Below are positions 45,836 through 54,743 of a stretch of 64,000 nt of DNA, piece after piece. Made by a program: the position numbers and the translations under genes. Source of the stretch: Thiohalocapsa sp. PB-PSB1 (GTDB lineage: Bacteria; Pseudomonadota; Gammaproteobacteria; Chromatiales; Chromatiaceae); the NCBI GenBank assembly GCA_016745215.1, contig CP050890.1, positions 6,696,001 through 6,760,000 of the forward strand. The letters run 5' to 3'. The stretch's first letter is position 1, and each line of letters opens with the position of its first letter. The notes beneath the pieces were generated by a model. It was given only the letters and a program-made list of their open reading frames with translations. It was not told the DNA's origin and searched no databases.

Positions 45836-46255
45836 TCATCTAGCCGATCTTGGGTCGTAGAGAGGTCGGATCAGAGTCAGCCTGTTCTCGCCGTTATGGC
45901 GATCGTAGAAGACCTCCGGGAAGGCGGCACGAATAATCTGCCATCCTCGTCCGCATCCAGCCATCGGGTCAACCGGATGACCATCCGGTAGTGGGAGCGG
46001 GATTGGCCGGCCCTGATCGCGCAGTTCGAAGGTCAGGCACAGATGATCCTTCCGGCCCCGGAGTTTGAGCGGCTTTCCATTGCTGTTGGCATAGCCATGT
46101 TCGATGACATTATTGACCGCCTCGACCAAGGCAACACGGATGCCCATCTCTGAGAGTTCGTCCAATCCAGCAGATCGAACCAGAGGCGCGATCTCTGATT
46201 CCAATGTTTGTTGCCAGCCAAGATCCTTGTGGTCGCTGAGAAATTGAACTTGCAT
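45836..46255 (-). CDS. Anti-sigma regulatory factor / serine kinase (RsbW-like HATPase)
   Basis: 139 residues from ATG 46255 (MQVQFLSDHKDLGWQQTLES); an ATG at 46321 is also in frame. GHKL ATPase motifs: VALVEAVNNVIEHGY (N-box), FELRDQGRPIPLPLPDG (G1-like, with Asp) and GCGRGWQIIRAAF (G2-like). Such proteins phosphorylate STAS antagonists and hold sigma factors or other targets. It forms a two-gene set with the STAS protein. No RsbU-type phosphatase or sigma factor is adjacent. Confidence 0.87.
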   Translation of the reverse strand: MQVQFLSDHKDLGWQQTLESEIAPLVRSAGLDELSEMGIRVALVEAVNNVIEHGYANSNGKPLKLRGRKDHLCLTFELRDQGRPIPLPLPDGHPVDPMAGCGRGWQIIRAAFPEVFYDRHNGENRLTLIRPLYDPRSAR

Positions 46256-46427
46256 CAGGGCGCCTGTTCCCGGTTCTTCGTCCAGTAATTGAACAGCATG
46301 AAAGAGCGGTCGTTCGTGCACATAACGAGCATATTTGCGTTAATTGCGTTGTTCCTCGTTTAAGTAAGATATACCGCTTGCGGGCAAATCCCAACCCAGG
46401 AGAAACTGACGCGCGGGGTGCGGCCTT

Positions 46428-46822
46428 CGAAGAATGCAAGGATTCACCGCAGAGACGCAGAGTGCGCAGAGTGCGCAGAGAGGCCAAAGCGCTTCGCCCG
46501 CAAGCGGACCTTTACCAGCGGTGGGAGCCGGTCGGCGTAGGAGCCCGCTTGCGGGCGACCCGGCAAATGCTGCCAATGGAGCGGACTTATCGAAAAATTA
46601 ACTGAGGATACCCTAGGGGGCAACCCGCCCAGCGCAACTTGACTCGAAATCGGAATCGGGATCGGAATCGGAATCGAAAAGACATGACATCAGGGCATGA
46701 GAAACCTGATGTTGACTGAGTGGATGTTTGCTGGACGGCTGTTTGCTGGGCGCTGCCCTCTCAAAGCCTACGAATCAAACTCCATTCAGGTTGAATAGCT
46801 GACATTCCTACGCAGTCAGCAC
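46428..46822 (-). repeat. Family D repeat, copy 4
   Basis: Reverse orientation: GAAGAATGCAAGGATTCACC, REP core, GGGCAACCCGCCCAGCGCAA, then GGAATCGGGATC hexamers and GGGCATGAGAAACCTGATG. The part around 46600 differs from the other copies. It fills most of the gap upstream of gmhA. Confidence 0.72.
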
Positions 46823-46945
46823 CCGACCCGCGACCATCGATCCGGCGCCGATGTCGCAGGGTTTGCCATGCATGGCCGATCCTCTGCATACTATCTTAGC
46901 CGAACGCGGCCTCGATAACGCCACTGATTCCCCTGCTCTCACCTC

Positions 46946-47539
46946 ATGATTCAAGCAACCCTTGCCGCACATTGCGCCGTGATCCGTGCTTTGGCGCCCA
47001 TGGAACCCGACATCCTGCACTTTGGCGAGCGCGCCTGGGCGTGCCTGGCCAGCGGCGGGCGTATTTTCTGGATGGGCAACGGCGGCAGTGCCGCCGACAG
47101 TCAACATCTGGCGGCAGAGCTAGTCGGGCGTTTCGAGCGCGAGCGGCCAGGGCTTGCCTCGCTGGCCTTGACCACCGACAGCTCGGTGTTGACCTCGGTG
47201 GCGAATGACTATGGCTTCGAGTCTATCTTTGCACGCCAAGTCGAGGCCCTGTGTCGCCCCGGCGACCTGTTGGTAGGCCTGTCCACATCCGGCAACAGCG
47301 CCAATGTCGTGCGCGCAATGGAGCGCGCCGCAGCGTTGAGAGTATACCGGGTTGGTCTGACCGGCGGCAGCGGAGGGATACTGCGCGAGCATTCGGATCT
47401 CTGTCTGGTGGTGCCTTCGGGTAATACTGCCCGCATCCAGGAGGCGCATATCCTGATCGGCCATCTCCTCTGCGATTTGGTGGAGCGCTCGGCCGTGCAG
47501 GCAGCAGAGCGCCGTGCAACCATGACCCTCGAGCGCTGA
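46946..47539 (+). CDS. gmhA: Phosphoheptose isomerase
   Basis: 197 residues. SIS domain with IFWMGNGGSAADSQHLAAEL, ALTTDSSVLTSVANDYGFES and LVGLSTSGNSANVVRAME. Converts sedoheptulose 7-phosphate to D-glycero-D-manno-heptose 7-phosphate, the first step to ADP-heptose for LPS core. The next gene, 9 bp downstream, encodes the following enzyme. ATG 46946 has no strong ribosome-binding site. Confidence 0.95.
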   Translation: MIQATLAAHCAVIRALAPMEPDILHFGERAWACLASGGRIFWMGNGGSAADSQHLAAELVGRFERERPGLASLALTTDSSVLTSVANDYGFESIFARQVEALCRPGDLLVGLSTSGNSANVVRAMERAAALRVYRVGLTGGSGGILREHSDLCLVVPSGNTARIQEAHILIGHLLCDLVERSAVQAAERRATMTLER

Positions 47540-47548
47540 GCAAAGCGC

Positions 47549-49015
47549 ATGTTTCTGCATTTCGATCAAGTCATCGAAACAGTACGCGGGCATTTTGGCG
47601 GGCGCCGTGTGCTGGTGTTGGGCGATCTGATGCTGGACCGCTATCTGTGGGGCGATGTCCGACGCATCTCACCGGAGGCCCCGGTACCGGTCTTGCGGCT
47701 GCAGCGCGAAACCGAGGTGGCGGGCGGTGCCGCCAATGTGGCCCGCAATCTGGTTGGCCTGGGGCTCGAGGTCTGTGTCTGTGGGATTACCGGTCGCGAC
47801 AGCCATCGTAATCGCCTGCTCGCATTGCTGACAGAGCAAGGCATCGACACGGACTGCGTGCTGATCGATGCGACGCGCCCGACCACCACCAAGACCCGTG
47901 TGATCGGCGACCATCAACAGATGTTGCGCATCGACGCCGAATGCAGCGGCGCAATCGGGGCCGATGTTGCCGAGCGGCTGATCCAGGCATTTGCCGATCG
48001 GCTTGCCGCCGTCGACCTGGTCCTGGTGTCCGACTATGCCAAGGGCGTCGTCACCGGCGATCTATGCCGGCGCATCATCGCCATGGCCAGGCGGCGTGAT
48101 CTGCCGGTCCTGATCGACCCAAAGGGAAAGGATTTCAGCCGTTACCGCGGCGCAACCGCGATCACGCCAAACCGCGGCGAACTGGCGCTCGCCGCTGCGG
48201 TGGATGCCGGCGATCTTGACCTGCTGTTGTCGACTGCCGGGCGGATGCGCGAGGAACTCGGTCTGGAACAATTGCTGCTGACTCTGGGCGCACTCGGTAT
48301 CGCATTGCTGGATGCCACCGGTGTGCAGCGCATCCCTGCCGCAGCGCAAAACGTATTCGATGTCTCCGGCGCTGGCGACACGGTCATCGCCACCTTCGCG
48401 GCGGGCCGTGCAGCCAACCTCGATACTGTCGATGCCGCCCATTTGGCCAATGTTGCCGCCAGCGTCGTGATTGCTAAACTCGGCACCGCGGCCATTGTCA
48501 GCAACGAACTGATCGCCGCGATCACCGACGAAGCGGCATTGGAGCAAGCGGCCAAGATAACTAGCCTGGCTGACCTGGTTCTGCGAACCCAGCATTGGCG
48601 CGACCGAAACCAGCGCATCGTCTTTACCAACGGCTGCTTCGACCTGCTGCACGCGGGCCACGTCACCTATCTCGAGCGCGCCCGGCGTCATGGCGATCGG
48701 CTCGTGGTGGGATTGAACACGGATCGTTCCGTACGCGCGCTCAAGGGACCGGAACGGCCACTGATCGGCGAGCAGGATCGCGCCCGCGTGTTGGCGGCGC
48801 TGGCCGCGGTGGATGCCGTCGTGTTGTTCGATGACGACACGCCGCTCGATCTGATTCGGGCATTGCGGCCGGACGTCCTGGCCAAGGGTGCCGATTATCG
48901 CGAGCAAGACATCGTCGGCGCCTCCGATGTCAAATCCTGGGGAGGTCAGGTTGTGCTGGTCCCCTTGGTGGACGGTCGCAGCACCAGCGCCATCATCCAG
49001 CGCATGCAGCCCTAG
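47549..49015 (+). CDS. hldE: Bifunctional heptose kinase / adenylyltransferase
   Basis: 488 residues, standard for HldE. N-terminal ribokinase-like domain (about 1-330): ISPEAPVPVLRLQRE, EVAGGAANVARNL, VLIDPKGKDFSRYRG, and NVFDVSGAGDTVIATFAAG with the catalytic Asp. C-terminal cytidylyltransferase-like domain (about 350-488): VFTNGCFDLLHAGHVTYLE, NTDRSVRALKGPERP. It phosphorylates and then adenylylates heptose phosphate. Operon with gmhA. Its TAG stop (49013-49015) lies in the CTAG that begins repeat E2c. Confidence 0.97.
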   Translation: MFLHFDQVIETVRGHFGGRRVLVLGDLMLDRYLWGDVRRISPEAPVPVLRLQRETEVAGGAANVARNLVGLGLEVCVCGITGRDSHRNRLLALLTEQGIDTDCVLIDATRPTTTKTRVIGDHQQMLRIDAECSGAIGADVAERLIQAFADRLAAVDLVLVSDYAKGVVTGDLCRRIIAMARRRDLPVLIDPKGKDFSRYRGATAITPNRGELALAAAVDAGDLDLLLSTAGRMREELGLEQLLLTLGALGIALLDATGVQRIPAAAQNVFDVSGAGDTVIATFAAGRAANLDTVDAAHLANVAASVVIAKLGTAAIVSNELIAAITDEAALEQAAKITSLADLVLRTQHWRDRNQRIVFTNGCFDLLHAGHVTYLERARRHGDRLVVGLNTDRSVRALKGPERPLIGEQDRARVLAALAAVDAVVLFDDDTPLDLIRALRPDVLAKGADYREQDIVGASDVKSWGGQVVLVPLVDGRSTSAIIQRMQP

Positions 49016-49167
49016 TGCCTCGGTGCAGATGTTCCAAGACAGTCTCCGGTCGTTATCGTTGTCGTTGTCGTTGTCATAATCGTCTTAGCCGAATGCTCGA
49101 TAACGACTACGATTACGACAACGACAACGACAACGAACCGCCTCGGGATTTCTGTACCGCTCCACTA
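49012..49167 (+). repeat. Family E2 MITE-like repeat, copy c
   Basis: CTAGTGCCTCGGTGCAGATG at left, CTGTACCGCTCCACTAG at right, same interior as E2b with fewer GTTGTC units. The left CTAG contains the hldE stop codon. Confidence 0.88.
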
Positions 49168-49207
49168 GTGGATGGCGCAGAAACAACCCGAATCTTACCA
49201 ACAGCGC

Positions 49208-50110
49208 TCAGCCGCGGGTTGACGTACGCAAGCGCGCAAGCAGAATGCCGGCCGCAATCAGCGCAACTCCGGTGGCGTGATACCACATCAATTGCTCGCC
49301 GAGCAGCAACAATGCCAACAGCGCACCGAATGCCGGCATCAAGTGCATATACTGGCCGGTGCGGTTAGCGCCCATCTCATCGATCGCACGGTGCCAGAAC
49401 ACATACGCCAATACCGACGGAAACAAACCCACATAACCGATGGCCGCCAGATTGGCGCCATTCATCGCAAAGCGATGACCCCGCCAGATGTCCCAGGCAT
49501 AGAGTCCCGCCAGCGGGATCAAGCCGATGGCCACGATCGCGGCCAGGAATGTCAGGTGTTCCAACTGTGCCGGCCGCCAGCGTAGACAGACCGAATACAG
49601 CGCCCAATCCAGCCCGGCCGACAAGATCCATACATCGCCCCAATTCAGCGTCATCTCGCTTAACAACTGAGGCCGACCCGCGGTGGCGATCACAACGACT
49701 CCGACCAGCGACAGTAGAATCCCAAGCAACTGGAAAGGGTTGACCCTCTGCCCCAGCAGCAGGAACGAAAGCGCTATAATCATCATCGGCGTTGCCGAAG
49801 ACAGCAACACACCGTTGGTGGCGCTGGTTTGCTGCAGGCCCAGATAAACAAATGTGTTGTAGTTGGCAATCCCAAGCACCGCGAGCAGGCTCAACAAGAG
49901 CCAGTGTTGGCGTAACAGCGGCCACTGCCGGCGCAGCCCCGGCCAGGCAAACGGCAACAGAATCAGCAATGCCGTGCTCCAGCGCCAGAACGACAACGCG
50001 ATGGGCGGAATGTCAGCATGCAGCGCCCGCGCCAGCACAAAATTACCGGCCCAGAACAACGGCGGCAATGCTGCCAGCAACCAGATCGGCAATGCAACCT
50101 GGCCTCTCAT
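49208..50110 (-). CDS. EamA/DMT-family transporter
   Basis: 300 residues from ATG 50110 (MRGQVALPIWLLAALPPLFW); ATG 50137 is also possible. Ten hydrophobic helices in two EamA repeats: FWAGNFVLARALHADIPPIA, FVYLGLQQTSATNGVLLSSA, PMMIIALSFLLLGQRVNPFQ in the first half and AIGYVGLFPSVLAYVFWHRA, PAFGALLALLLLGEQLMWYH in the second. Exports amino acids or other metabolites in known members; substrate unknown. Divergent from the PBP7-like gene. Confidence 0.92.
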   Translation of the reverse strand: MRGQVALPIWLLAALPPLFWAGNFVLARALHADIPPIALSFWRWSTALLILLPFAWPGLRRQWPLLRQHWLLLSLLAVLGIANYNTFVYLGLQQTSATNGVLLSSATPMMIIALSFLLLGQRVNPFQLLGILLSLVGVVVIATAGRPQLLSEMTLNWGDVWILSAGLDWALYSVCLRWRPAQLEHLTFLAAIVAIGLIPLAGLYAWDIWRGHRFAMNGANLAAIGYVGLFPSVLAYVFWHRAIDEMGANRTGQYMHLMPAFGALLALLLLGEQLMWYHATGVALIAAGILLARLRTSTRG

Positions 50111-50239
50111 GTGCCCTGCATTCGCCGACGCCGGCACGCTGCCCCGCCGCTGCTCCTCCAGGTTCTGCCGAATCCTGAATCTTGTGCCATACTAAAAAAG
50201 TTTTCAGATAAAAACAGATTGATAGCCAGAATACCTAAA

Positions 50240-51109
50240 ATGTTTTCTAAGAGCTTGGCACACTGGCTCGCCATTGCCTTCCTATGGCTGAGTAGTACAG
50301 TTTACGTTTCCGCGGTCGCGCTTGCCGGCCCAGACATCCGCTCGGGCGCTGCCTTGGTGATTGATCACAACGGCCAGCGGCTATACGGCAAGAACACCAC
50401 TGACGTGCGGGCGATCGCCTCCATCACCAAATTGATGATGGCGATGGTGGTACTGGATGCAGATGTACCCTTGGAAGATCGCATCACCATCACCGAACAA
50501 GATCGCGATCGGCTGCGTTGGAGCCGCTCGCGTCTGCGCATCGACCAAGCCACATTGTCGCGCCGCGACATGCTGCGGGTTGCGCTGATGTCCTCCGACA
50601 ACCGGGCCGCCGCGTCGCTGGGACGCACCACCTTTGCCGGCGGCACGCCGGATTTCGTCGCGGCCATGAATGACAAAGCCGCCGCGCTCGGCATGCGCGA
50701 CAGCCATTTTGCCGACGCATCCGGGCTTGACGCGGCCAATCAGTCCACCGCCGAAGACCTGATTCGCATGTTGCATGCCTCGTCGCAATATCCATTCATT
50801 CGCGAGGTAACCTCGACCGGCGCATTCACCGCCCACCCCTATGCTGACGGCGGAACTTTGGAATACCGCAATACCAATCCCCTGGTGCGCGACGCGCGCT
50901 GGAATGTCGAACTCAGCAAAACCGGTTACATCAGCGAAGCCGGCCGCTGCCTGGTGATGCAAGCGGTGGTTGCCAAGCGGCGTCTCTACATCGTCTTGCT
51001 GAACGCCCAAGGCAAGCGAACGCCCGTGGCCGATGTCATCCGCTTGCGCAACTGGCTCAACAGTTCAGCCGACCAGCGCACGGCAAGCGTTGCCGGTAGC
51101 GGCGGTTGA
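50240..51109 (+). CDS. pbpG: D-alanyl-D-alanine endopeptidase (PBP7-like)
   Basis: 289 residues with a signal peptide (LAIAFLWLSSTVYVSAVALA). Penicillin-binding motifs: AIASITKLMMAMVVLD (SxxK, catalytic Ser), MSSDNRAAASLG (SxN), and LSKTGYISEAGRC (KTG). The size and the SSDNRA context fit PBP7/PbpG, which cuts cross-links in murein in the periplasm. ATG 50240; a longer frame upstream lacks family support. A monocistronic appearance. Confidence 0.9.
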   Translation: MFSKSLAHWLAIAFLWLSSTVYVSAVALAGPDIRSGAALVIDHNGQRLYGKNTTDVRAIASITKLMMAMVVLDADVPLEDRITITEQDRDRLRWSRSRLRIDQATLSRRDMLRVALMSSDNRAAASLGRTTFAGGTPDFVAAMNDKAAALGMRDSHFADASGLDAANQSTAEDLIRMLHASSQYPFIREVTSTGAFTAHPYADGGTLEYRNTNPLVRDARWNVELSKTGYISEAGRCLVMQAVVAKRRLYIVLLNAQGKRTPVADVIRLRNWLNSSADQRTASVAGSGG

Positions 51110-51262
51110 TTGCTCCAGCCGACGGAGACAATCAGTATTCGTCGCTGTCAGGAGCACGATCATGGCAGGACCGAGGCCGCCATAAAGACAGACCTATTCG
51201 ACTCTTTCCTGGCCGACCGCCACCTGGCTGGCCATTCGCTACACAAGATACCAACGGCCACC

Positions 51263-52015
51263 ATGCAACTGCTTCTCGATATTGGCAATACCAGCATCAA
51301 ATGGGCCACCTGGAATGGCCGGCAACTGGGCACTACCGGCAGCGCCATACACTTCGGCGCACTGCCGATCGACCTGCTCGCCGCCTGGGATGAGCTGGCA
51401 GACATCAGAGAAATTCTGGTCGCCCGAGTCGGCCCGGAATCGGTGCTGGATGCCGTGGCCAGGGTCGCCCATGCGCGCTGGGATTGTCCGGTCACCCTCA
51501 TCGGCACCAGCGCCGAGGCGCACGGCGTTCGCATCGCCTACGCCGAGCCTGCCCGCCTTGGCGTCGATCGCTTCCTGGCTCTCATCGCTGCGCATGCCGA
51601 ACACACCGGCTGCAAACTCATCATCGATGCCGGCACCGCCATCACCTACGACCTGCTGCTTGATGACGGCACGCACCTCGGCGGACTCATCCTGCCCGGC
51701 ATCAATCTGATGCGCGACACTGTCCTCGCCGGCACCCAAATCCCGCGCTACGAGCCTGCCAGCACCGATCAATGCTGGGCGGCGGACACCGCCGAGGCCG
51801 TTGCCGCCGCCAGCATCCAGGCCCCGGCCGCCCTCGTCGAACGCCTGTGGCAGCGACTCCAGCAGGAGACCGGCACGACACCGATTCTGCTCATCGCCGG
51901 CGGCGACGCCGAGCGCCTGCTGCCCGCGGTCGATCTCCCCGCCGTCCAGTCTCCAGGGCTTGTGCTCCAGGGCTTGAGTCGATTTGCCGAAGCATCGGAC
52001 CAAGATACGGATTGA
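51263..52015 (+). CDS. coaX: Type III pantothenate kinase
   Basis: 250 residues from ATG 51263. MQLLLDIGNTSIKWATW (phosphate 1), RLGVDRFLALIAAHA, LIIDAGTAITYDLL (phosphate 2), GGLILPGINLMRDTVLAGT, and AGGDAERLLP (adenosine). First step of CoA synthesis. The usual birA partner is not adjacent. tRNA-Thr follows 71 bp downstream. Confidence 0.95.
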   Translation: MQLLLDIGNTSIKWATWNGRQLGTTGSAIHFGALPIDLLAAWDELADIREILVARVGPESVLDAVARVAHARWDCPVTLIGTSAEAHGVRIAYAEPARLGVDRFLALIAAHAEHTGCKLIIDAGTAITYDLLLDDGTHLGGLILPGINLMRDTVLAGTQIPRYEPASTDQCWAADTAEAVAAASIQAPAALVERLWQRLQQETGTTPILLIAGGDAERLLPAVDLPAVQSPGLVLQGLSRFAEASDQDTD

Positions 52016-52086
52016 GCAAAACCAAGTCCTGGCATAGAATGCTCATTATCGCCCCGTAATTTTCGCGCGGGCGCACCCGTGCAAAC

Positions 52087-52162
52087 GCTGGCGTAGCTCA
52101 GTTGGCAGAGCAGCTGATTTGTAATCAGCAGGTCGTCGGTTCGAATCCGTCCGCCAGCTCCA
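52087..52162 (+). tRNA. tRNA-Thr (anticodon TGT)
   Basis: Cloverleaf of 76 nt: acceptor GCTGGCG/CGCCAGC, D-loop TAGCTCAGTTGGCAGAGC, anticodon stem CTGAT with loop TTGTAAT reading TGT, and T-arm GTCGGTTCGAATCC. CCA is encoded at 52160-52162. A RAYT gene follows after 78 bp. Confidence 0.95.
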
Positions 52163-52240
52163 TAAAAAACAGGTAGTTAAACGGAATTACGGTGACACTT
52201 TACCATTTACACTATTTTGTTCTGGGCTTATGCTAAGCAT

Positions 52241-52726
52241 ATGTCTCGGCTCCCACGCATCATCGTTCCCGGCATCCCCCACCATGTGACGCAGCGTGGG
52301 AACAGACGCCAACAAGTTTTCATGAAGGAAGACGACTATGCGCTTTATAGAGATTGGCTAGCGAACGAGTGTCGATCAAACGGCGTGGAAGTCTGGTCCT
52401 ACTGCCTGATGCCGAACCATGTGCACTTGATTCTCGCACCCTCCAACGAGACCGGCCTGTCCCGCGCCGTCGCGGAGACGCATCGTCGATATAGCGGCTA
52501 CATCAACGCGCGATTGCGGGTAACCGGCCACCTGTTTCAAGGGCGGTTTGGCTGCGTGGCTATGGATGTGGCTCACTTGATGGCAGCCTTCCGCTACCTG
52601 GCTTTGAATCCCGTGAAGGCCAAACGAGCTGCGACGCCTGCCGACTGGCCCTGGTCCAGCACGCCAGCACATTTCCGGCGCGAAGACGATAGGGGAAAAC
52701 AGGGACAGACCACGTTTTTCTGCTAG
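52241..52726 (+). CDS. REP-associated tyrosine transposase (RAYT), altered C-terminus
   Basis: 161 residues from ATG 52241. Y1 transposase (IS200/IS605-like) core: RIIVPGIPHHVTQRGNRRQ, YCLMPNHVHLILAPSNETG with the HUH motif, GHLFQGRFGCVAM, and FRYLALNPVKAKRAATPADW holding the catalytic Tyr. RAYTs mobilise REP palindromes. The last ten residues (GKQGQTTFFC) come from the RAYT2-derived remnant that starts about 52695, so the natural end was replaced. A REP array lies 2 kb downstream. Confidence 0.87.
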   Translation: MSRLPRIIVPGIPHHVTQRGNRRQQVFMKEDDYALYRDWLANECRSNGVEVWSYCLMPNHVHLILAPSNETGLSRAVAETHRRYSGYINARLRVTGHLFQGRFGCVAMDVAHLMAAFRYLALNPVKAKRAATPADWPWSSTPAHFRREDDRGKQGQTTFFC

Positions 52727-52887
52727 ACTTGGTTCGGTGCTATGTTGCTATTGTCTTTGAGATCCTGTTGTCTATGCCTAGACGCGCACATATCATCGCC
52801 GCCGGCTACCCAATGCATGTAGAAAACGTGGTCTGTCCCCTTTTTCCCCAATGCATGTAGAAAACGTGGTCTGTCCCCTTTTTCCCC
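52695..52887 (+). mobile_element. Internally deleted derivative of the second RAYT element
   Basis: 52695-52817 matches 57303-57433 (CAGGGACAGACCACGTTTTT, CTAGACTTGGTTCGGTGCTA, CCGCCGGCTACCCAATGCATG). At CAATGCATG it jumps to TAGAAAACGTGGTCTGTCCC, the right end of the RAYT2 element (58107-58134). That end is then repeated once more in tandem to 52887. It retains both termini and lacks the gene body: a MITE-like form. Here the start codon is intact ATG. Confidence 0.8.
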
Positions 52888-53138
52888 CGCCAGCGGTAGG
52901 GGGGATCGATGGCGGGTTGGAATGCCTTGCCCTGAAGCACGGCCTCGGTCTCGCGCAGTTGTTCCAGGTCGTCGAGGAACTTGAGGAACATGAACCAGGT
53001 GAGGATGGGTAGGCGGTCCAGCTCGCCGGAGAGGCCCTTGTCCTTGCGCATGATCTGGCGCGCGGACTTGACGATGCTGCCCAGTTGCTGGGCGGTGGTC
53101 TCGGGTTGGGCCGGCTTCTTGGCTCTTGGCATTGGCAT
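52888..53138 (-). pseudogene. hsdM: Type I restriction-modification HsdM, N-terminal stump
   Basis: About 83 codons of an HsdM N-terminal domain: QLGSIVKSARQIMRKDKGLS, GELDRLPILTWFMFLKFLDD, LEQLRETEAVLQGKAFQPAI, DPPYRWRG. It is then cut by the RAYT-derived element, so the SAM-dependent methylase domain (NPPF motif) is missing. ATG 53138 lies 49 bp after the stop of the HigA-ImmA gene on the same strand, suggesting a former operon. hsdS and hsdR are absent. Confidence 0.82.
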
Positions 53139-53187
53139 GGGAGCGGTGGTTCCTTGATGGTGTGGAGCAGCGGGCGTCGCTCTTGGA

Positions 53188-54420
53188 TCAGGCCGGAAAG
53201 AGGCCCTGCTGGACGAACAGGGATTTGACCCTGGTCCGGAAGCGCTTGCCGAACAGCCGGTAATCGTCCGTCTCGTGGCGCAGGCGCCCGACGATGATCT
53301 CGGGTGCGAGGTTCAGCTCCCGTGCGAGGGCCTCGACATCGGCGGTGTCGCGCGGTCGTCGCGTTTGCCAGATGGTGGACGGGATCAGTGCCTCGCCGGC
53401 CCAGTCGTCGGCCTCGTGTTCCAGTTGCTCGTTGGCCTCGGCGTCCAGATCGTCTACGAACCAGTCGGTGCCCCCATCCAGATGCCGGGCAACATGCGCC
53501 AGCTCGTGCATCAGGGTGAACCAGAAGAGGTCCAGGCGATCGTGGCGCAGGGTCAGGGCGATGACGGGGTTACCGTCGGCATCCCGGCACACGGCGCCGT
53601 CGAGATAGGTCTTGGGCAGGTGCGGCTCGGTGACCAGGTGGATGCCGTAGCGCGCTAGATACTCCCTGGCTGTCAGTGGCCCGCTGGTGGACCAGGACAG
53701 GCTTGCGAGCTGGTGCATAAAGGCCAGATCGACAGTGCCGGCCTGGTAGTGGACGGCCAGCGGCTCGGCCTGCGCCTTTTCCAGGACGCGGATGCGCCAG
53801 GCGTAAAAGGCGTAGTCGTCCATGACCTTGTCGTTGGTCCGCAGGTGGACGCTGGAGCGCAACAACGTGGGCTGAAGCTCGAAGCCGCCGGTGATACGGC
53901 CGATAAAGGCGCCGACCTGCTCGGCCGCATACTCGCGCAGCTCCTGCACGCTGCCGTGGAAGTCCGGGAAGTAGCCGCGCTTGCGCATCTCCGACAGGGG
54001 GAATGCCTGCCAGTCGATGTCAGCGCCCCCCGCGAGCGCCGGCGTGGGCTCGCGGATCAGGACGTCGGCGGAGATACCGAGCCCCTCGCTGAGCCTGCGG
54101 ATCATGTTCAGGCTCAACGGGCGCTTGTGGTTGAGGACCTCCGACACCTTGGACTGGGAGCCGATGTAGGGGACCAAGTCCTTGCGGCTCAGCCCCATCT
54201 GGTCCACGCGGAATTCGATTGCGTCGATGGGGTCCGGCGGATCGATGGGGAAGTGCTTGGTCTCGAAGTCCTCGATCAGGACGGCCAGCACGTTGATCTC
54301 GGCGGATTCAGCGCTGTCGGCGGGCGGGTCCTGCTCCATAAGCTCAGCGAGGCGCGCGAGGGCTTGCTGGTGCTCGGTCTCGTCTTGGATGATTTTCAGT
54401 TGAGTCATCATCGCGTTCAC
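53188..54420 (-). CDS. HigA-like XRE antitoxin fused to an ImmA/IrrE metallopeptidase
   Basis: 410 residues. Residues about 1-125 are HigA-like: a helical start (EHQQALARLAELMEQDPP), then an XRE helix-turn-helix (MGLSRKDLVPYIGSQSKVSE and VLNHKRPLSLNMIRRLSEGL). Residues about 140-410 are the ImmA/IrrE part with the zinc site FWFTLMHELAHVARHLDGG and a distal EHEADDWAGEALIP. In ImmA-type systems the peptidase destroys a repressor; in HigA-type systems the N-terminus neutralises the HigB RNase. The higB gene upstream is broken. The frame is intact, so a solo regulator is likely. Confidence 0.88.
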   Translation of the reverse strand: MNAMMTQLKIIQDETEHQQALARLAELMEQDPPADSAESAEINVLAVLIEDFETKHFPIDPPDPIDAIEFRVDQMGLSRKDLVPYIGSQSKVSEVLNHKRPLSLNMIRRLSEGLGISADVLIREPTPALAGGADIDWQAFPLSEMRKRGYFPDFHGSVQELREYAAEQVGAFIGRITGGFELQPTLLRSSVHLRTNDKVMDDYAFYAWRIRVLEKAQAEPLAVHYQAGTVDLAFMHQLASLSWSTSGPLTAREYLARYGIHLVTEPHLPKTYLDGAVCRDADGNPVIALTLRHDRLDLFWFTLMHELAHVARHLDGGTDWFVDDLDAEANEQLEHEADDWAGEALIPSTIWQTRRPRDTADVEALARELNLAPEIIVGRLRHETDDYRLFGKRFRTRVKSLFVQQGLFPA

Positions 54421-54425
54421 CTCAA

Positions 54426-54690
54426 AAACGCTGTCTGTCGTACTGGGCGTGGGTGCCGACCCACTCGATGAGCACGATGCCGTTCTGGTAGCGCACCTTG
54501 ACGACCAAGCGGTAACGGTTCCCCCCTGATTTTGAAAATCAAGCGGTTATCGGCCAGGAAGCTGGCGCTGCGGTAGCGGTCTTTGATGTCCTGGGGCTTG
54601 GCCCAGGTTGCCTCCCGCGCCTCGTCGAACCAGGCTTCGAGCGCGCCCTTGGCTGCCGCATGCCTTGTCCAGGGGTGCAACCCGCCCAGC
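54426..54690 (-). pseudogene. higB: HigB-type toxin, frameshifted and N-terminally cut
   Basis: Minus-strand pieces: LEAWFDEAREATWAKPQDIK, DRYRSASFLADNRLIFKIRG, then, in a shifted frame, NRYRLVVKVRYQNGIVLIEW and VGTHAQYDRQRF. This is the HigB/RelE-like RNase with its conserved NKYRL and THAEYD-like end. The shift occurs at six C (plus strand 54521-54526); five would restore the frame. The first 15 or so residues are replaced by family D sequence (GATCGGGATTGGG, GGTTGCACCC). The stop is directly before the higA start. Confidence 0.75.
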
Positions 54691-54743
54691 GCGACCTGAT
54701 CGGGATTGGGATAAGCGATACCGTCGAACACCATGAATCGCAG

